From: Fibrobacter sp. UWB2 | Lineage (GTDB): Bacteria; Fibrobacterota; Fibrobacteria; Fibrobacterales; Fibrobacteraceae | Assembly (NCBI RefSeq): GCF_002210425.1 | Contig: NZ_MWQK01000001.1 | Span: 310,001 to 374,000, forward strand | Direction: 5' to 3' | Length of the DNA stretch: 64,000 bases | Part shown: positions 8,735 through 16,788 of the stretch, one piece after another | Layout: every line of letters begins with the position of its first letter | Position numbering within the stretch: the stretch's first letter is position 1 | Notes under the pieces: model-generated | What the model was told of the DNA's origin: nothing | Database searches by the model: none | Seen by the model: the letters and a program-made list of their open reading frames with translations, nothing else | Translations under genes and position numbers: made by a program

Positions 8735-9772
8735 TTATTTATACTCTGAAACATTTTTAAAGAATGTTATCGGGAATGTGACGACTTCGATTGATTTCAA
8801 CTTCGGGAAATACCATCTGCATAAAGCTCTCTTGATCTCGTCATCAAAATCTTTATTGCCGGTGTTCGAGGATTGAATTTCAATTTTTTGAACAGAGCCA
8901 TCTAAACCAATATTCAGCTGAAAAACTATAGTTCCGCTAAAATCAGGATCGACATCGTCTTGATTATTCTTTTGGCATGATATTGCGCGATTTCTGTTTA
9001 AATGTTTGTTATAAATGTGATGCAATCCAGGGGTCCGTATGCGAAAGACTTTTAAAATCGGAGCTTTATCATATATAACCCCATTAGATATTTTTAATTC
9101 GTCACCCGTCGGGGCGTTTACTGCACTATTCACTTTTGTTTTAAGCATTACTGGAGAGCCGTCAAGAATCCCAGCAAGTCTATCATGATAAAAGTCAAAT
9201 GACAGCGAAACAATGTTTTTACCAACATCTTTAAAACGAGTCTGCATCAGATGTTCCGCAATTTTCTTTTTAAATGTTTTGCTGGCTTTATTATCAACCT
9301 TATCAAATTCTACCTTATCAACAAAACCGTTCTTATTTATGAAAATGTCTACAGTTAAAAAAAGATGATTCCATTGCTCGTGAACATCCTTCTTGTAAAA
9401 TGAATCATAAGTTTCAAACAAAGCGTTTGATTTTTCACGAAGGATATCGGCAATTTTCTCTACATCATCGTTATAGACGCTGTCGTCAATTAGAACAGCT
9501 CTTGATACTTTTATTTCAACACCATTTGCACTAAATTGAGTTTGATCAAACCTGTAAATTGGATTTGAAACATTGTTGCTATTTGGAGTTTCGTTCTGCA
9601 GTTCTTTTACATTATCAATAACTTTTTGTTCTTCATACGAAGAAACACTAGGCTTGTCATCAACTATTGAGGATTTATCCGCATTCTTATCGGCGTCGCT
9701 GCAACTTGCCCACAACACCGATGTTGCTAGAATCGCAAACTTACGCAAATAATTTCTAAAAGACTTCGCCAT
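8735..9772 (-). CDS. Lipoprotein with TonB-C/AgmX-like domains
   Basis: This 345-residue protein has a lipoprotein signal ending WASC (Cys24). The C-terminal 90 residues show the pattern of AgmX/PglI or TonB C-terminal domains: GTIVFQLNIGLDGSVQKIEI, then TGNKDFDDEIKRALCRWYFP. A related segment lies earlier (about residues 120-215; WNHLFLTVDIFINKNGFVDKVEF, then LMQTRF), suggesting a duplicated domain. Such domains are found in envelope-spanning or peptidoglycan-associated proteins. Function here is unknown. Base composition is more AT-rich than neighbouring genes. The start ATG at 9772 opens a typical signal peptide. Confidence 0.7.
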   Translation of the reverse strand: MAKSFRNYLRKFAILATSVLWASCSDADKNADKSSIVDDKPSVSSYEEQKVIDNVKELQNETPNSNNVSNPIYRFDQTQFSANGVEIKVSRAVLIDDSVYNDDVEKIADILREKSNALFETYDSFYKKDVHEQWNHLFLTVDIFINKNGFVDKVEFDKVDNKASKTFKKKIAEHLMQTRFKDVGKNIVSLSFDFYHDRLAGILDGSPVMLKTKVNSAVNAPTGDELKISNGVIYDKAPILKVFRIRTPGLHHIYNKHLNRNRAISCQKNNQDDVDPDFSGTIVFQLNIGLDGSVQKIEIQSSNTGNKDFDDEIKRALCRWYFPKLKSIEVVTFPITFFKNVSEYK

Positions 9773-9799
9773 AATTTATATATACAAAATCTATGGATC

Positions 9800-9828
9800 A
9801 AAAAAACACCAGCCTCGTAAGAGACTGG
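9800..9828 (-). terminator. Intrinsic terminator of the GH94 gene
   Basis: CCAGTCTC TTAC GAGGCTGG (stem between 9809 and 9828, one mismatch) is followed on the minus strand by GTG and seven T residues (9806-9800). It lies behind the cellobiose phosphorylase gene and in front of the lipoprotein gene. Confidence 0.85.
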
Positions 9829-9854
9829 CGCTTTTGAAATGTTCAAGATTCTCC

Positions 9855-9888
9855 GAGAAGGAGGTGCCCGCTCGATGGCGGGCATGAC
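9855..9888 (-). repeat. Short palindromic repeat (GTCAT-CCCG family), minus orientation
   Basis: On the minus strand it reads GTCATGCCCGCCATCGAGCG and then GGCACCTCCTTCTCG. It is a member of the same palindromic family as the copy behind proS, placed between the GH94 stop and its terminator. Confidence 0.8.
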
Positions 9889-9898
9889 ACCGGGTAAA

Positions 9899-12427
9899 TT
9901 AACCCAATGTCACTTCGACCTTGTGGATTCCCTTCGTAAAGATCGGAGCGACGTTGGAATCGATTTCCTGACCGTCGACAACCATCTTTGCGACGCCCTT
10001 GCAGACGTGATCCGGGTTCTTCACCGTGATCTGGTAAGTAGCACCGCGGAACTTACGGGTAGCTTCGAAGCCATTCCATGCGCTCGGAATGCAAGGATCG
10101 ACAACGAGACCGTTGAAACTTGCGCGGATACCGAGGATGAACTGCGTTGCAGCCTGGTAAGTCCAAGTAGAAGTACCGGAGAGCCATGCGTTACGGCCCA
10201 TACCGAACTGCTTGTGTTCGTCACCGAGGATGTTCTGCGGATAGCAGTACGGTTCAGATTCGAACACGTCGAGGATGCCGTTCTTGGAAGCCGGGTTGAT
10301 CTGGTTGTAGTACTGGAATGCGTTGTCGCCACGGCCGAGGATCGTTTCGGCGATCATCACCCACGGGTTCGTGTGGAGGAAGATACCGCCGTTTTCCTTT
10401 GCTCCAGGAGGATAGGTGGAGATGCCTCCGACAGCCGGTTCAAAGCCACGGTAACCCGGAGTAGAGCTCTTCACACCGTACTTGGTGTTGAGAAGCTTGT
10501 TCAAGCTGTCCATGCCCTGCACTGCGCGGTCGCCGAAAGCGATGCCAGCGATGACCGGCCAGGACTGGCCGTTGCAGTAAATCTTGCCGTACTTGGCAGA
10601 AGAAACGCCGTAGCCGTTGCCGTCCTTGTCAAACCAACGAGTCCACCACTTGCCATCCCAAGCGCTGTCGTTGAATGCCTTCTTGACATCTTCGTACCAG
10701 CCCTTGTACATTTCAACGGCTTCCTTGTCGCCGAGAGCTTCTTCAATGCCCATCATTTCGAGCAAAGCCTTTGCGTACAAAGCTGTGTTGAACGTAGATT
10801 CTGCACCGAGCGGGAGGTTCATGCAGTCGTTCCAGTCGGCAAAGCCGAGGAGCGGGAGGTTGTGCTGACCGAGGTGTTCGCGAGTGAACTTGAGAGCGCG
10901 CTTCAAGTGTTCGAGGACAGTGCCCTTCGGACGTTCAGCATGCTTCTTGCCTGCAACGTAGAACGGAATTTCTTCGTTGAGGAGGTCCATCTTGCCGGTT
11001 TCCTTGAGGTAGGTAGCGACAGTGAGGACGATCCAGAGGTGGTCATCGCCGTACCAGTCAGCGTATGCCGGATTGCCGTTAGCGTCGAGAACGCCAGCCT
11101 TTTCGCGGGAGTCACCGGCGTTAGCTTCGTTACCCGTGTCTTCAGCAAGGGCGAGCGGAGCGTACTGGTGCATAGCGTTACCTTCCGGACGCTGCACGGA
11201 GATGAGGTTCTTGGTGAGAACGAGAGCTTCTTCAGGCATGTGGCTCATGACGCCCATGAGGTCCTGAGTAGAGTCACGGTAACCGATACCGCGGCTGGTG
11301 CCGTAGCCCAACTGATAGAGGGACAGGTAGCGGCTCCAGTTCTTGGTGGTGTGGCACTGACGCGGGTTGTGCACGTTCACCATCGTGTTGAAAGATGCAT
11401 CCGGGGTCTTGACCTGGATCGTGGAGAGGTAGTTTTCCCAGAACTTTGCGAGTTCGTCGAAAGCCTTGTCGACGTTCTTCAAGTCACGGTACTTCTTGAT
11501 AGCCTTGGCTGCAACCTTGAGGCTCTGTTCCTGACCGAGCTGGGTGCAGGTACGGAAAGTCTTCTTGGCAGCGATCTTGCCAGCGTGGATCATGAGAGCA
11601 GCGATGTTGTCGCCACGGTCGCATTCGCTATTAGCAAGTTCCTTGTTCTGGAGGCTGAGCGGATTTGCCCAGGAACCCATTTCGTTCTGGCCGAGGAATA
11701 CGCGGCGGTCGCCATCGAAGGAACCAACCTTGCAGTCAGCAGTAACGTAGTTCACGGCGTAGTCGCGCTTCATGTAAGCGTACTGTTCCAAAACGACGTG
11801 GCCGTCCTTTTCCCAGTGGCCCTTGAGGGTCATGGTCTGCGGAACCCAGTCGGCGTTCGTGAGCTGCTTTTCAGCTTCGAAGTGGCTGAATTCATAAACC
11901 GGGATGATGTCCACTTCCTTAGCGCCACCGGCAATGTTCGTTACCTGGATGTCCTGGAGGAGAGTGTTGGAGCCCGTCGGGACGAAAATCGTGACCTGCA
12001 CGCGGAGGCCGTAAACTTCGGCAATCCAGCGCATGTAGGAAAGACCCACGTGGCATTCCCACTTGTCGAGTTTGACGAGAGTCGGAACGTAGAACGGGGA
12101 GAAAATCTTGTAGTTCTTGCCATCCTTGATACGGATGTAAATAGTGCTGGCCTTGAAGTCAGAGCACGGCATCTGTGCAATGTACTTGGTGATACGGTTG
12201 AGTGCCGGGTCGCCTTTGCAAACGAGAGTGCCGCCGGTCGTATCGACGATACCGCCGAAGTTAAGAGTACCGACGTAGTTGCACCACTTGATCGGGGTAG
12301 CCGGGGTGGTGAGCACGTATTCTTTTGCAGCGTCATCAAAGTAGCCATATTTCGGGGCAGCGGCCTTTGCGGGCTTCTTTGCCGGGGCCTTCTTTGCAGC
12401 GCTCTTCTTCACTGTTTTTGTAGCCAT
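9899..12427 (-). CDS. GH94 cellobiose phosphorylase
   Basis: This 842-residue protein has the GH94 layout: an N-terminal beta-sandwich (FGGIVDTTGG), a linker and an alpha/alpha barrel. The barrel carries RGIGYRDSTQDLMG (about 379-392), which binds phosphate and substrate, and GFADWNDCMN with the catalytic acid region at D531-D534. The family cleaves cellobiose with inorganic phosphate to glucose 1-phosphate and glucose, saving ATP during cellulose use. Cytoplasmic location is inferred from the lack of a signal peptide. The first 26 residues form an unusual Lys/Ala/Pro-rich tail absent from most homologues. A cellodextrin or other disaccharide specificity cannot be excluded. Downstream lie a repeat and a terminator. 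Confidence 0.9.
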   Translation of the reverse strand: MATKTVKKSAAKKAPAKKPAKAAAPKYGYFDDAAKEYVLTTPATPIKWCNYVGTLNFGGIVDTTGGTLVCKGDPALNRITKYIAQMPCSDFKASTIYIRIKDGKNYKIFSPFYVPTLVKLDKWECHVGLSYMRWIAEVYGLRVQVTIFVPTGSNTLLQDIQVTNIAGGAKEVDIIPVYEFSHFEAEKQLTNADWVPQTMTLKGHWEKDGHVVLEQYAYMKRDYAVNYVTADCKVGSFDGDRRVFLGQNEMGSWANPLSLQNKELANSECDRGDNIAALMIHAGKIAAKKTFRTCTQLGQEQSLKVAAKAIKKYRDLKNVDKAFDELAKFWENYLSTIQVKTPDASFNTMVNVHNPRQCHTTKNWSRYLSLYQLGYGTSRGIGYRDSTQDLMGVMSHMPEEALVLTKNLISVQRPEGNAMHQYAPLALAEDTGNEANAGDSREKAGVLDANGNPAYADWYGDDHLWIVLTVATYLKETGKMDLLNEEIPFYVAGKKHAERPKGTVLEHLKRALKFTREHLGQHNLPLLGFADWNDCMNLPLGAESTFNTALYAKALLEMMGIEEALGDKEAVEMYKGWYEDVKKAFNDSAWDGKWWTRWFDKDGNGYGVSSAKYGKIYCNGQSWPVIAGIAFGDRAVQGMDSLNKLLNTKYGVKSSTPGYRGFEPAVGGISTYPPGAKENGGIFLHTNPWVMIAETILGRGDNAFQYYNQINPASKNGILDVFESEPYCYPQNILGDEHKQFGMGRNAWLSGTSTWTYQAATQFILGIRASFNGLVVDPCIPSAWNGFEATRKFRGATYQITVKNPDHVCKGVAKMVVDGQEIDSNVAPIFTKGIHKVEVTLG

Positions 12428-12481
12428 TTTATCTCCGTTAGAGAGGGGGTGTTATAAAAAGTGATTAGTGGCTGGTGATTC

Positions 12482-12496
12482 ACGGTTAGTAACCGT
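12482..12496. promoter_or_regulatory. Perfect palindrome upstream of the GH94 gene (candidate operator)
   Basis: ACGGTT AGT AACCGT is a perfect inverted repeat about 55 bases upstream of the GH94 start, and another AACCGTT half-site lies at 12503-12510. Its position suits an operator, but no cognate regulator is known. It also sits in a stretch of low-complexity repeats, so the match may be accidental. Confidence 0.4.
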
Positions 12497-12562
12497 CATC
12501 AGAAACCGTTAAAACTTTTGCGGGGTAAATTTAGAAATTAGTTAGTAATAGCAAGTAGGAGA

Positions 12563-12597
12563 TAGGAAGTGAAAAGACGAAAAACGTCTACTTCCTA
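12563..12597. repeat. Inverted repeat between padR and the GH94 gene
   Basis: TAGGAAGT, four unpaired bases, AGACG, a loop of five A residues, CGTCT, ACTTCCTA forms a 13-bp interrupted stem. It lies 22 bases past the padR stop and could serve as a terminator for that gene, although the T-run falls in the loop on the minus strand rather than after the stem. Confidence 0.55.
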
Positions 12598-12619
12598 CCG
12601 TCTAGAGTTTACTAAAAAA

Positions 12620-13216
12620 TTACTCATCAAACTTTTCGAAATCACGGTTACCGAAATTGATATAGAAGTATCCGCCGAGTTTCTTGCTGCGGACCGGGTC
12701 GCGCAAAATGCCGATAGCGGCACGCACGTACTTGAGTTCCACCAAGATGTGGTCACGGCTCATGCAGTTGAGGAACGGGCCTTCGGGGTAAAGCGTCGGG
12801 CGCGGTTCTTCGGCAATCATTTTTTCAAGATTTTCGATTTCCTGAACCAGTCTACGTTCATGTACTTCGAGCGTGCGGATAACTTCCTTGTTTTCGGCAC
12901 CGTAAAGGAAAGCAAAACCAAGCGTACGAGGATCGTCGTTGAATCCGGTCAAATGCTTCAGGACTTCTTTGCGAAGGACTTCCCTACCCTTGTCCGTGAT
13001 GTTAAACACCATGCGTTCCGGGCGGTTTCCGTCGCGTTCGGAATGACCGACAATGCATTCGTTCTTTTCAAGCGTTATCAGTCTGTTATAAACGGTCGAA
13101 GTGCTAATCTTCGCCCAGCGGTCAAGTTCTCTGTCACGAATTTCCGTGATGATATCGTACCCACTGCGTTCGTGCTCCAGAATGAGGCCGAGCAATACAA
13201 GATCGTAACGGTTCAT
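12620..13216 (-). CDS. PadR-family transcriptional regulator
   Basis: This 198-residue protein has the N-terminal PadR winged helix (LLGLILEHERSGYDI, then AKISTSTVYNRLITLEKNECI and the wing RPERMVFNITDKGREVL) and a C-terminal helical dimerisation region (RTLEVHERRLVQEIENLEKMI) of the Vir-type PadR subfamily. PadR proteins generally repress genes next to them and lose DNA binding on ligand contact. The nearest candidates are its own gene and the GH94 gene downstream on the same strand. A palindrome lies at 13240-13254, upstream of its start. AAGGAA precedes the ATG. Confidence 0.88.
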   Translation of the reverse strand: MNRYDLVLLGLILEHERSGYDIITEIRDRELDRWAKISTSTVYNRLITLEKNECIVGHSERDGNRPERMVFNITDKGREVLRKEVLKHLTGFNDDPRTLGFAFLYGAENKEVIRTLEVHERRLVQEIENLEKMIAEEPRPTLYPEGPFLNCMSRDHILVELKYVRAAIGILRDPVRSKKLGGYFYINFGNRDFEKFDE

Positions 13217-13239
13217 TTATATTCCTTGATTTTGCTAGT

Positions 13240-13254
13240 ATTCCAAATTGGAAT
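13240..13254. promoter_or_regulatory. Palindrome upstream of padR (candidate autoregulatory operator)
   Basis: ATTCCAA A TTGGAAT is a perfect inverted repeat around one central base, 24 bases upstream of the padR start codon, where it would overlap the core promoter. Autoregulation through an adjacent palindrome is usual for PadR proteins, but this sequence is not the classical ATGT/ACAT type. Confidence 0.5.
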
Positions 13255-13477
13255 AATTGACTTAACAGAAAACTACATTTTTTTCGCAAAAAAAATAGCC
13301 CGTTTTAAAAAAATCAGAAAAAAATTGATTTACATCCCAAAAAAGACATTTTTAGTCGCTATTTTCGTATGAGATTCGTCACTCAGAAGGGTGGATTGCC
13401 ATTTTTTGCGCATTTACGTTCTCTATTTATTGTATTTGTTTATATTATTATTGATAAAAGTACGATTGGGGAGCAAT

Positions 13478-16054
13478 GTGCAGAGTATCCAAAAAGTAAA
13501 TAAGAAGAGCAATCGCCTTAAATATTCAATTATAAGGTTTGCGCCCCTTATCCTCGTTGTCTATTTGGTCATCGAGGCTTTTACTGCATTTCAGGAAGAA
13601 GATAAAAGAGCGGTCACGGCACGTAATAGGGATTACATCAAGGATATTACCCTAGCCATGGCCAACAAGCTAGACGACATTTTCACGAACTCGCTCAAGT
13701 CCATCGAAGCCCTCACAAAAATCAGTTCTGACAATATCAAAAATGACGAAATAGATGTCGTTTATCTTGCCGAACTCGAAAAGATGGGACAGTTCGACCA
13801 CCTGCGGTTCACGAATACGCAAGGCATAACGCAAAACTCATCTGGCGAGAAGATTTATTCTGGCGACAAGTGGTACTTTACCGAGGGCATGAAGGGCACA
13901 AGCGGCATATTTGTCTTAATGCCGACGAACTCTTCCATGGCGTTTATCGTCTTCTATGCGCCCGTATTCCAGAACGGCAAAATTGTCGGCATCCTCTCCT
14001 CGTCGTATGACGAAAACACCATCAAGAGATTTCTGGACTACAAGGTCTACGGCGCACACGCCTCTGCTGGCATCGTGAACACCGACGGCGTCAGCCTTAT
14101 CGCCTTGGAGTCCATGAAAATCCAGCTAACTTCGATCCAAGGTCTCCCCCGTTACAATTTCAAAAGCTTCCTCTACACTTCGCAGTTTGATGAAGTAAAC
14201 CGCAATAGAATCATCCGCGCCTACACGATGCGAATGCCGTCGGACTACGAATTTCAAGGAGAAACAGATGACATTCAAGGCTACATCGCTCCGCTCCACA
14301 CGATTCCTTTGAGCGTCTATTCGAACTTTCCGACCGAAGCGGCCAATAGCCTTTATTCCATGGGATTAAAGGCCGGTCGAATGTTGCAGTTTCTGCTCGT
14401 TATCATATTTGCGGGCTACATTATCTACTTGTTGATTGTCCAACTCATCATCAGACGTCACGAAGCGCGCCTAAACCGTTTGGCCAATTACATCGCTAAA
14501 GCAGAAAACGCCATCGCAAGGGCGATGATTTTTGTCGATGCCGAAAAAGGAACTTTTGAAGACCTCTCTTCTATGCCGATGCCGTTCCCGAAAAAAGGAA
14601 TCTTGGACAATCTCGTTGAAGGATTTATCCAGTTCAACGACGACATGCAGAACGGCGATGACTTTAGAATGTTTTTCAACGTCACCATAAAGGAACGTAA
14701 GGTTTTGAACTACATTCCCAGTGTTGTTTTCTGTAGCACAAAACCTGATGGGAAGAAAGAATACATAGCAATGGTCTACATTCCTGTTGACGTTAAGAAA
14801 AATGTTGTCTACAAAGGAATTATTTTATTCAGAAACATCACGACTGAAAAATCGAAGGAGCTCGAGGCAAACCGCAAGCTTTCGCAAGCCTTGGCCACCG
14901 CCCGCGAAGCAAGCAACGCGAAGACGACATTCCTGTTCAACATGTCCCACGACATTCGCACTCCGATGAATGCGGTCACAGGCTTTACGGCTATGGCCAA
15001 AAAGCACATCGATGAACCAGAAATGGTCAAGGAATATCTTGAAAAAATTGACATCGCCGGAAAGCAGCTTTTGTCGCTTGTGAACCAGGTGCTCGAAATG
15101 TCGCGCATTGAATCTGGCAAGATTGTCCTGAAGGAACAGAAAAGCGATATCGGAAACGTGATTACGGCATTGATGACGACTTATGGCACTCATGCTGAAT
15201 CCAAAGGAATCAAGTTTACCGCAACAATTGCAAATGTGGAGCACAGGTTTGTTTCTGTCGACAGCGACCGCATTAACCAGATTATGGCAAACATCATCGG
15301 GAACGCCATCAAGTACACGCTTGAAGGCGGAAGCATCGACTGCGTCGTGAACGAGCATATATGCGACCGGAAAGGCTATGGACTTTATACCATGGTCGTT
15401 GAAGATACGGGTATCGGCATGGCTCCCGAATTTTTGGAACACATTTACGATGAATTTGCTCGCGAAAGTTCTACCACGGTCAGCCATATTCAGGGGACCG
15501 GCCTCGGTATGACCATCGTCAAGAAGTTGACGGACCTGATGGGCGGTACGGTCAAGATCGAATCTGAAAAGGGCAAGGGCACTAAGATCACAGTTTCTAT
15601 CCCCATGAAATGGTGCGAGGACATTGTTCCTGATGCAATCGACCAAAAAAACGTGGAGACCCATTCTCTCAAGGGCATGAAAGTACTTCTCGTCGAGGAT
15701 AACGAGATGAATCGAGAAATTGCAGAAGAACTCCTGACTGAACAAGGGATAATTGTCGACATGGCCGAAGATGGCGACATCGCCGTTGATAAACTAAACA
15801 AGGCTGCCCCCGGTGATTATGACCTCATTTTGATGGATGTCCAGATGCCCCGCATGAACGGTTACGAGGCGACAAAGGCCATCCGCAAACTGGATAATCC
15901 GCAAAAAGCAAGCATTCCCATTATCGCCATGACGGCAAATGCTTTTGAAGAAGACAAGAAAAACGCTTTCGATGCAGGTATGAACGGGCACTTGGCAAAG
16001 CCGATTGACGCACAAAAGTTAATCCAAACGCTCACGAATTTCAGATTGAACTGA
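13478..16054 (+). CDS. Hybrid sensor histidine kinase with extracytoplasmic sensor domain
   Basis: I place the start at GTG 13478 because GGGGAG lies six bases upstream; the frame stays open to an ATG at 13391 but that has no ribosome binding site. The 858-residue protein has a first membrane segment (FAPLILVVYLVIEAF), a Cache-like extracytoplasmic domain, a second membrane segment near residues 300-325, and a HisKA domain (MSHDIRTPMN, phosphoacceptor H491). The HATPase domain (IIGNAIKYT, VVEDTGIGM, GTGLGMTIVKKL) and a receiver with phosphoacceptor D787 (LILMDVQMP) follow. It should relay phosphate from an external signal to its own receiver. No partner regulator with a DNA-binding domain is adjacent. 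Confidence 0.9.
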   Translation: MQSIQKVNKKSNRLKYSIIRFAPLILVVYLVIEAFTAFQEEDKRAVTARNRDYIKDITLAMANKLDDIFTNSLKSIEALTKISSDNIKNDEIDVVYLAELEKMGQFDHLRFTNTQGITQNSSGEKIYSGDKWYFTEGMKGTSGIFVLMPTNSSMAFIVFYAPVFQNGKIVGILSSSYDENTIKRFLDYKVYGAHASAGIVNTDGVSLIALESMKIQLTSIQGLPRYNFKSFLYTSQFDEVNRNRIIRAYTMRMPSDYEFQGETDDIQGYIAPLHTIPLSVYSNFPTEAANSLYSMGLKAGRMLQFLLVIIFAGYIIYLLIVQLIIRRHEARLNRLANYIAKAENAIARAMIFVDAEKGTFEDLSSMPMPFPKKGILDNLVEGFIQFNDDMQNGDDFRMFFNVTIKERKVLNYIPSVVFCSTKPDGKKEYIAMVYIPVDVKKNVVYKGIILFRNITTEKSKELEANRKLSQALATAREASNAKTTFLFNMSHDIRTPMNAVTGFTAMAKKHIDEPEMVKEYLEKIDIAGKQLLSLVNQVLEMSRIESGKIVLKEQKSDIGNVITALMTTYGTHAESKGIKFTATIANVEHRFVSVDSDRINQIMANIIGNAIKYTLEGGSIDCVVNEHICDRKGYGLYTMVVEDTGIGMAPEFLEHIYDEFARESSTTVSHIQGTGLGMTIVKKLTDLMGGTVKIESEKGKGTKITVSIPMKWCEDIVPDAIDQKNVETHSLKGMKVLLVEDNEMNREIAEELLTEQGIIVDMAEDGDIAVDKLNKAAPGDYDLILMDVQMPRMNGYEATKAIRKLDNPQKASIPIIAMTANAFEEDKKNAFDAGMNGHLAKPIDAQKLIQTLTNFRLN

Positions 16055-16104
16055 CAAAGTATCAAAAAAATTATTATAATAAAGAAAAAAACAAGGAGAT
16101 AAAT

Positions 16105-16782
16105 ATGAAAACCAAATTCTCACGCTTCGCAATATCGCTCGCTGTTGCGGGTGCATTCGCACTTGTAGCAACGACATTCACCGGCTGCTCGATCATCAAG
16201 AAGCTTCAGGCTGCTAAAGTCCTCATCCAGACCAAAATGGAGTATAAGGACCTCACCTTTGATAACGTCGATGTTTATGACGACGTTATGGAACTCGTGA
16301 ATAACGGAATGGATGGATTCTTGCCGAACCCGAAGGCCGTTATGCTGGTCAAGGACTTGTCCCAGAACATCATCAACAAGAGCCTCGGTAATGCAAACTT
16401 TGACGTTTACCTGAACGCCAATAACACAACTAAGGACACCTTGTGGATCAACAAGCTCCAGATCGAAATCAAGTTCGATACGCTTGTTACGGTTCCGCTC
16501 ACGCTCAAGGACACCATCAGACTTGCTCCGGGCGACAACGACTTGCACTTCAACGCCGCATTCCCGCTTGATGCAAACGTCTTTAAGATTAACCAAATCA
16601 CGTACTACGGCATTGCTGGCTTTATCGACGTATCCCTCACCGAAGGCGGAGAACCGGTTTCTCAGGACTTCGAAATCAAGAGAGACGTGAAGCCCGAAGA
16701 TGTCGAAAAGCTCCAGAACCTCGTCCGCGACAGATTGTTCGATCTTCTCGTGAACAAGTGGCTCGGAAAAATTATTAAATAA
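16105..16782 (+). CDS. Lipoprotein, possibly LEA14-like
   Basis: This 225-residue protein has a signal peptide with lipobox FTGC (Cys28). The middle part, FDVYLNANNTTKDTLWINKLQ followed by strands of alternating hydrophobic residues, is reminiscent of LEA14-type (Why) beta-sandwich domains, which often occur in bacterial lipoproteins. The last 40 residues are helical and basic. The role is unknown. AAGGAG precedes the start. It is followed after six bases by the M3 oligopeptidase gene, so the two probably form one transcript. Confidence 0.65.
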   Translation: MKTKFSRFAISLAVAGAFALVATTFTGCSIIKKLQAAKVLIQTKMEYKDLTFDNVDVYDDVMELVNNGMDGFLPNPKAVMLVKDLSQNIINKSLGNANFDVYLNANNTTKDTLWINKLQIEIKFDTLVTVPLTLKDTIRLAPGDNDLHFNAAFPLDANVFKINQITYYGIAGFIDVSLTEGGEPVSQDFEIKRDVKPEDVEKLQNLVRDRLFDLLVNKWLGKIIK

Positions 16783-16788
16783 TAACAC

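Noticed and set aside
9839-12457. 872-codon open frame opposite the GH94 gene
   Set aside because: Same cause: a shadow of a biased gene. It also crosses a terminator and a repeat and has no ribosome binding site or known motif.
13391-13477. Upstream ATG start for the hybrid kinase
   Set aside because: The first 29 codons lack a ribosome binding site and are AT-rich, while GTG 13478 has GGGGAG at the right distance. It could still be real if GTG is not used.
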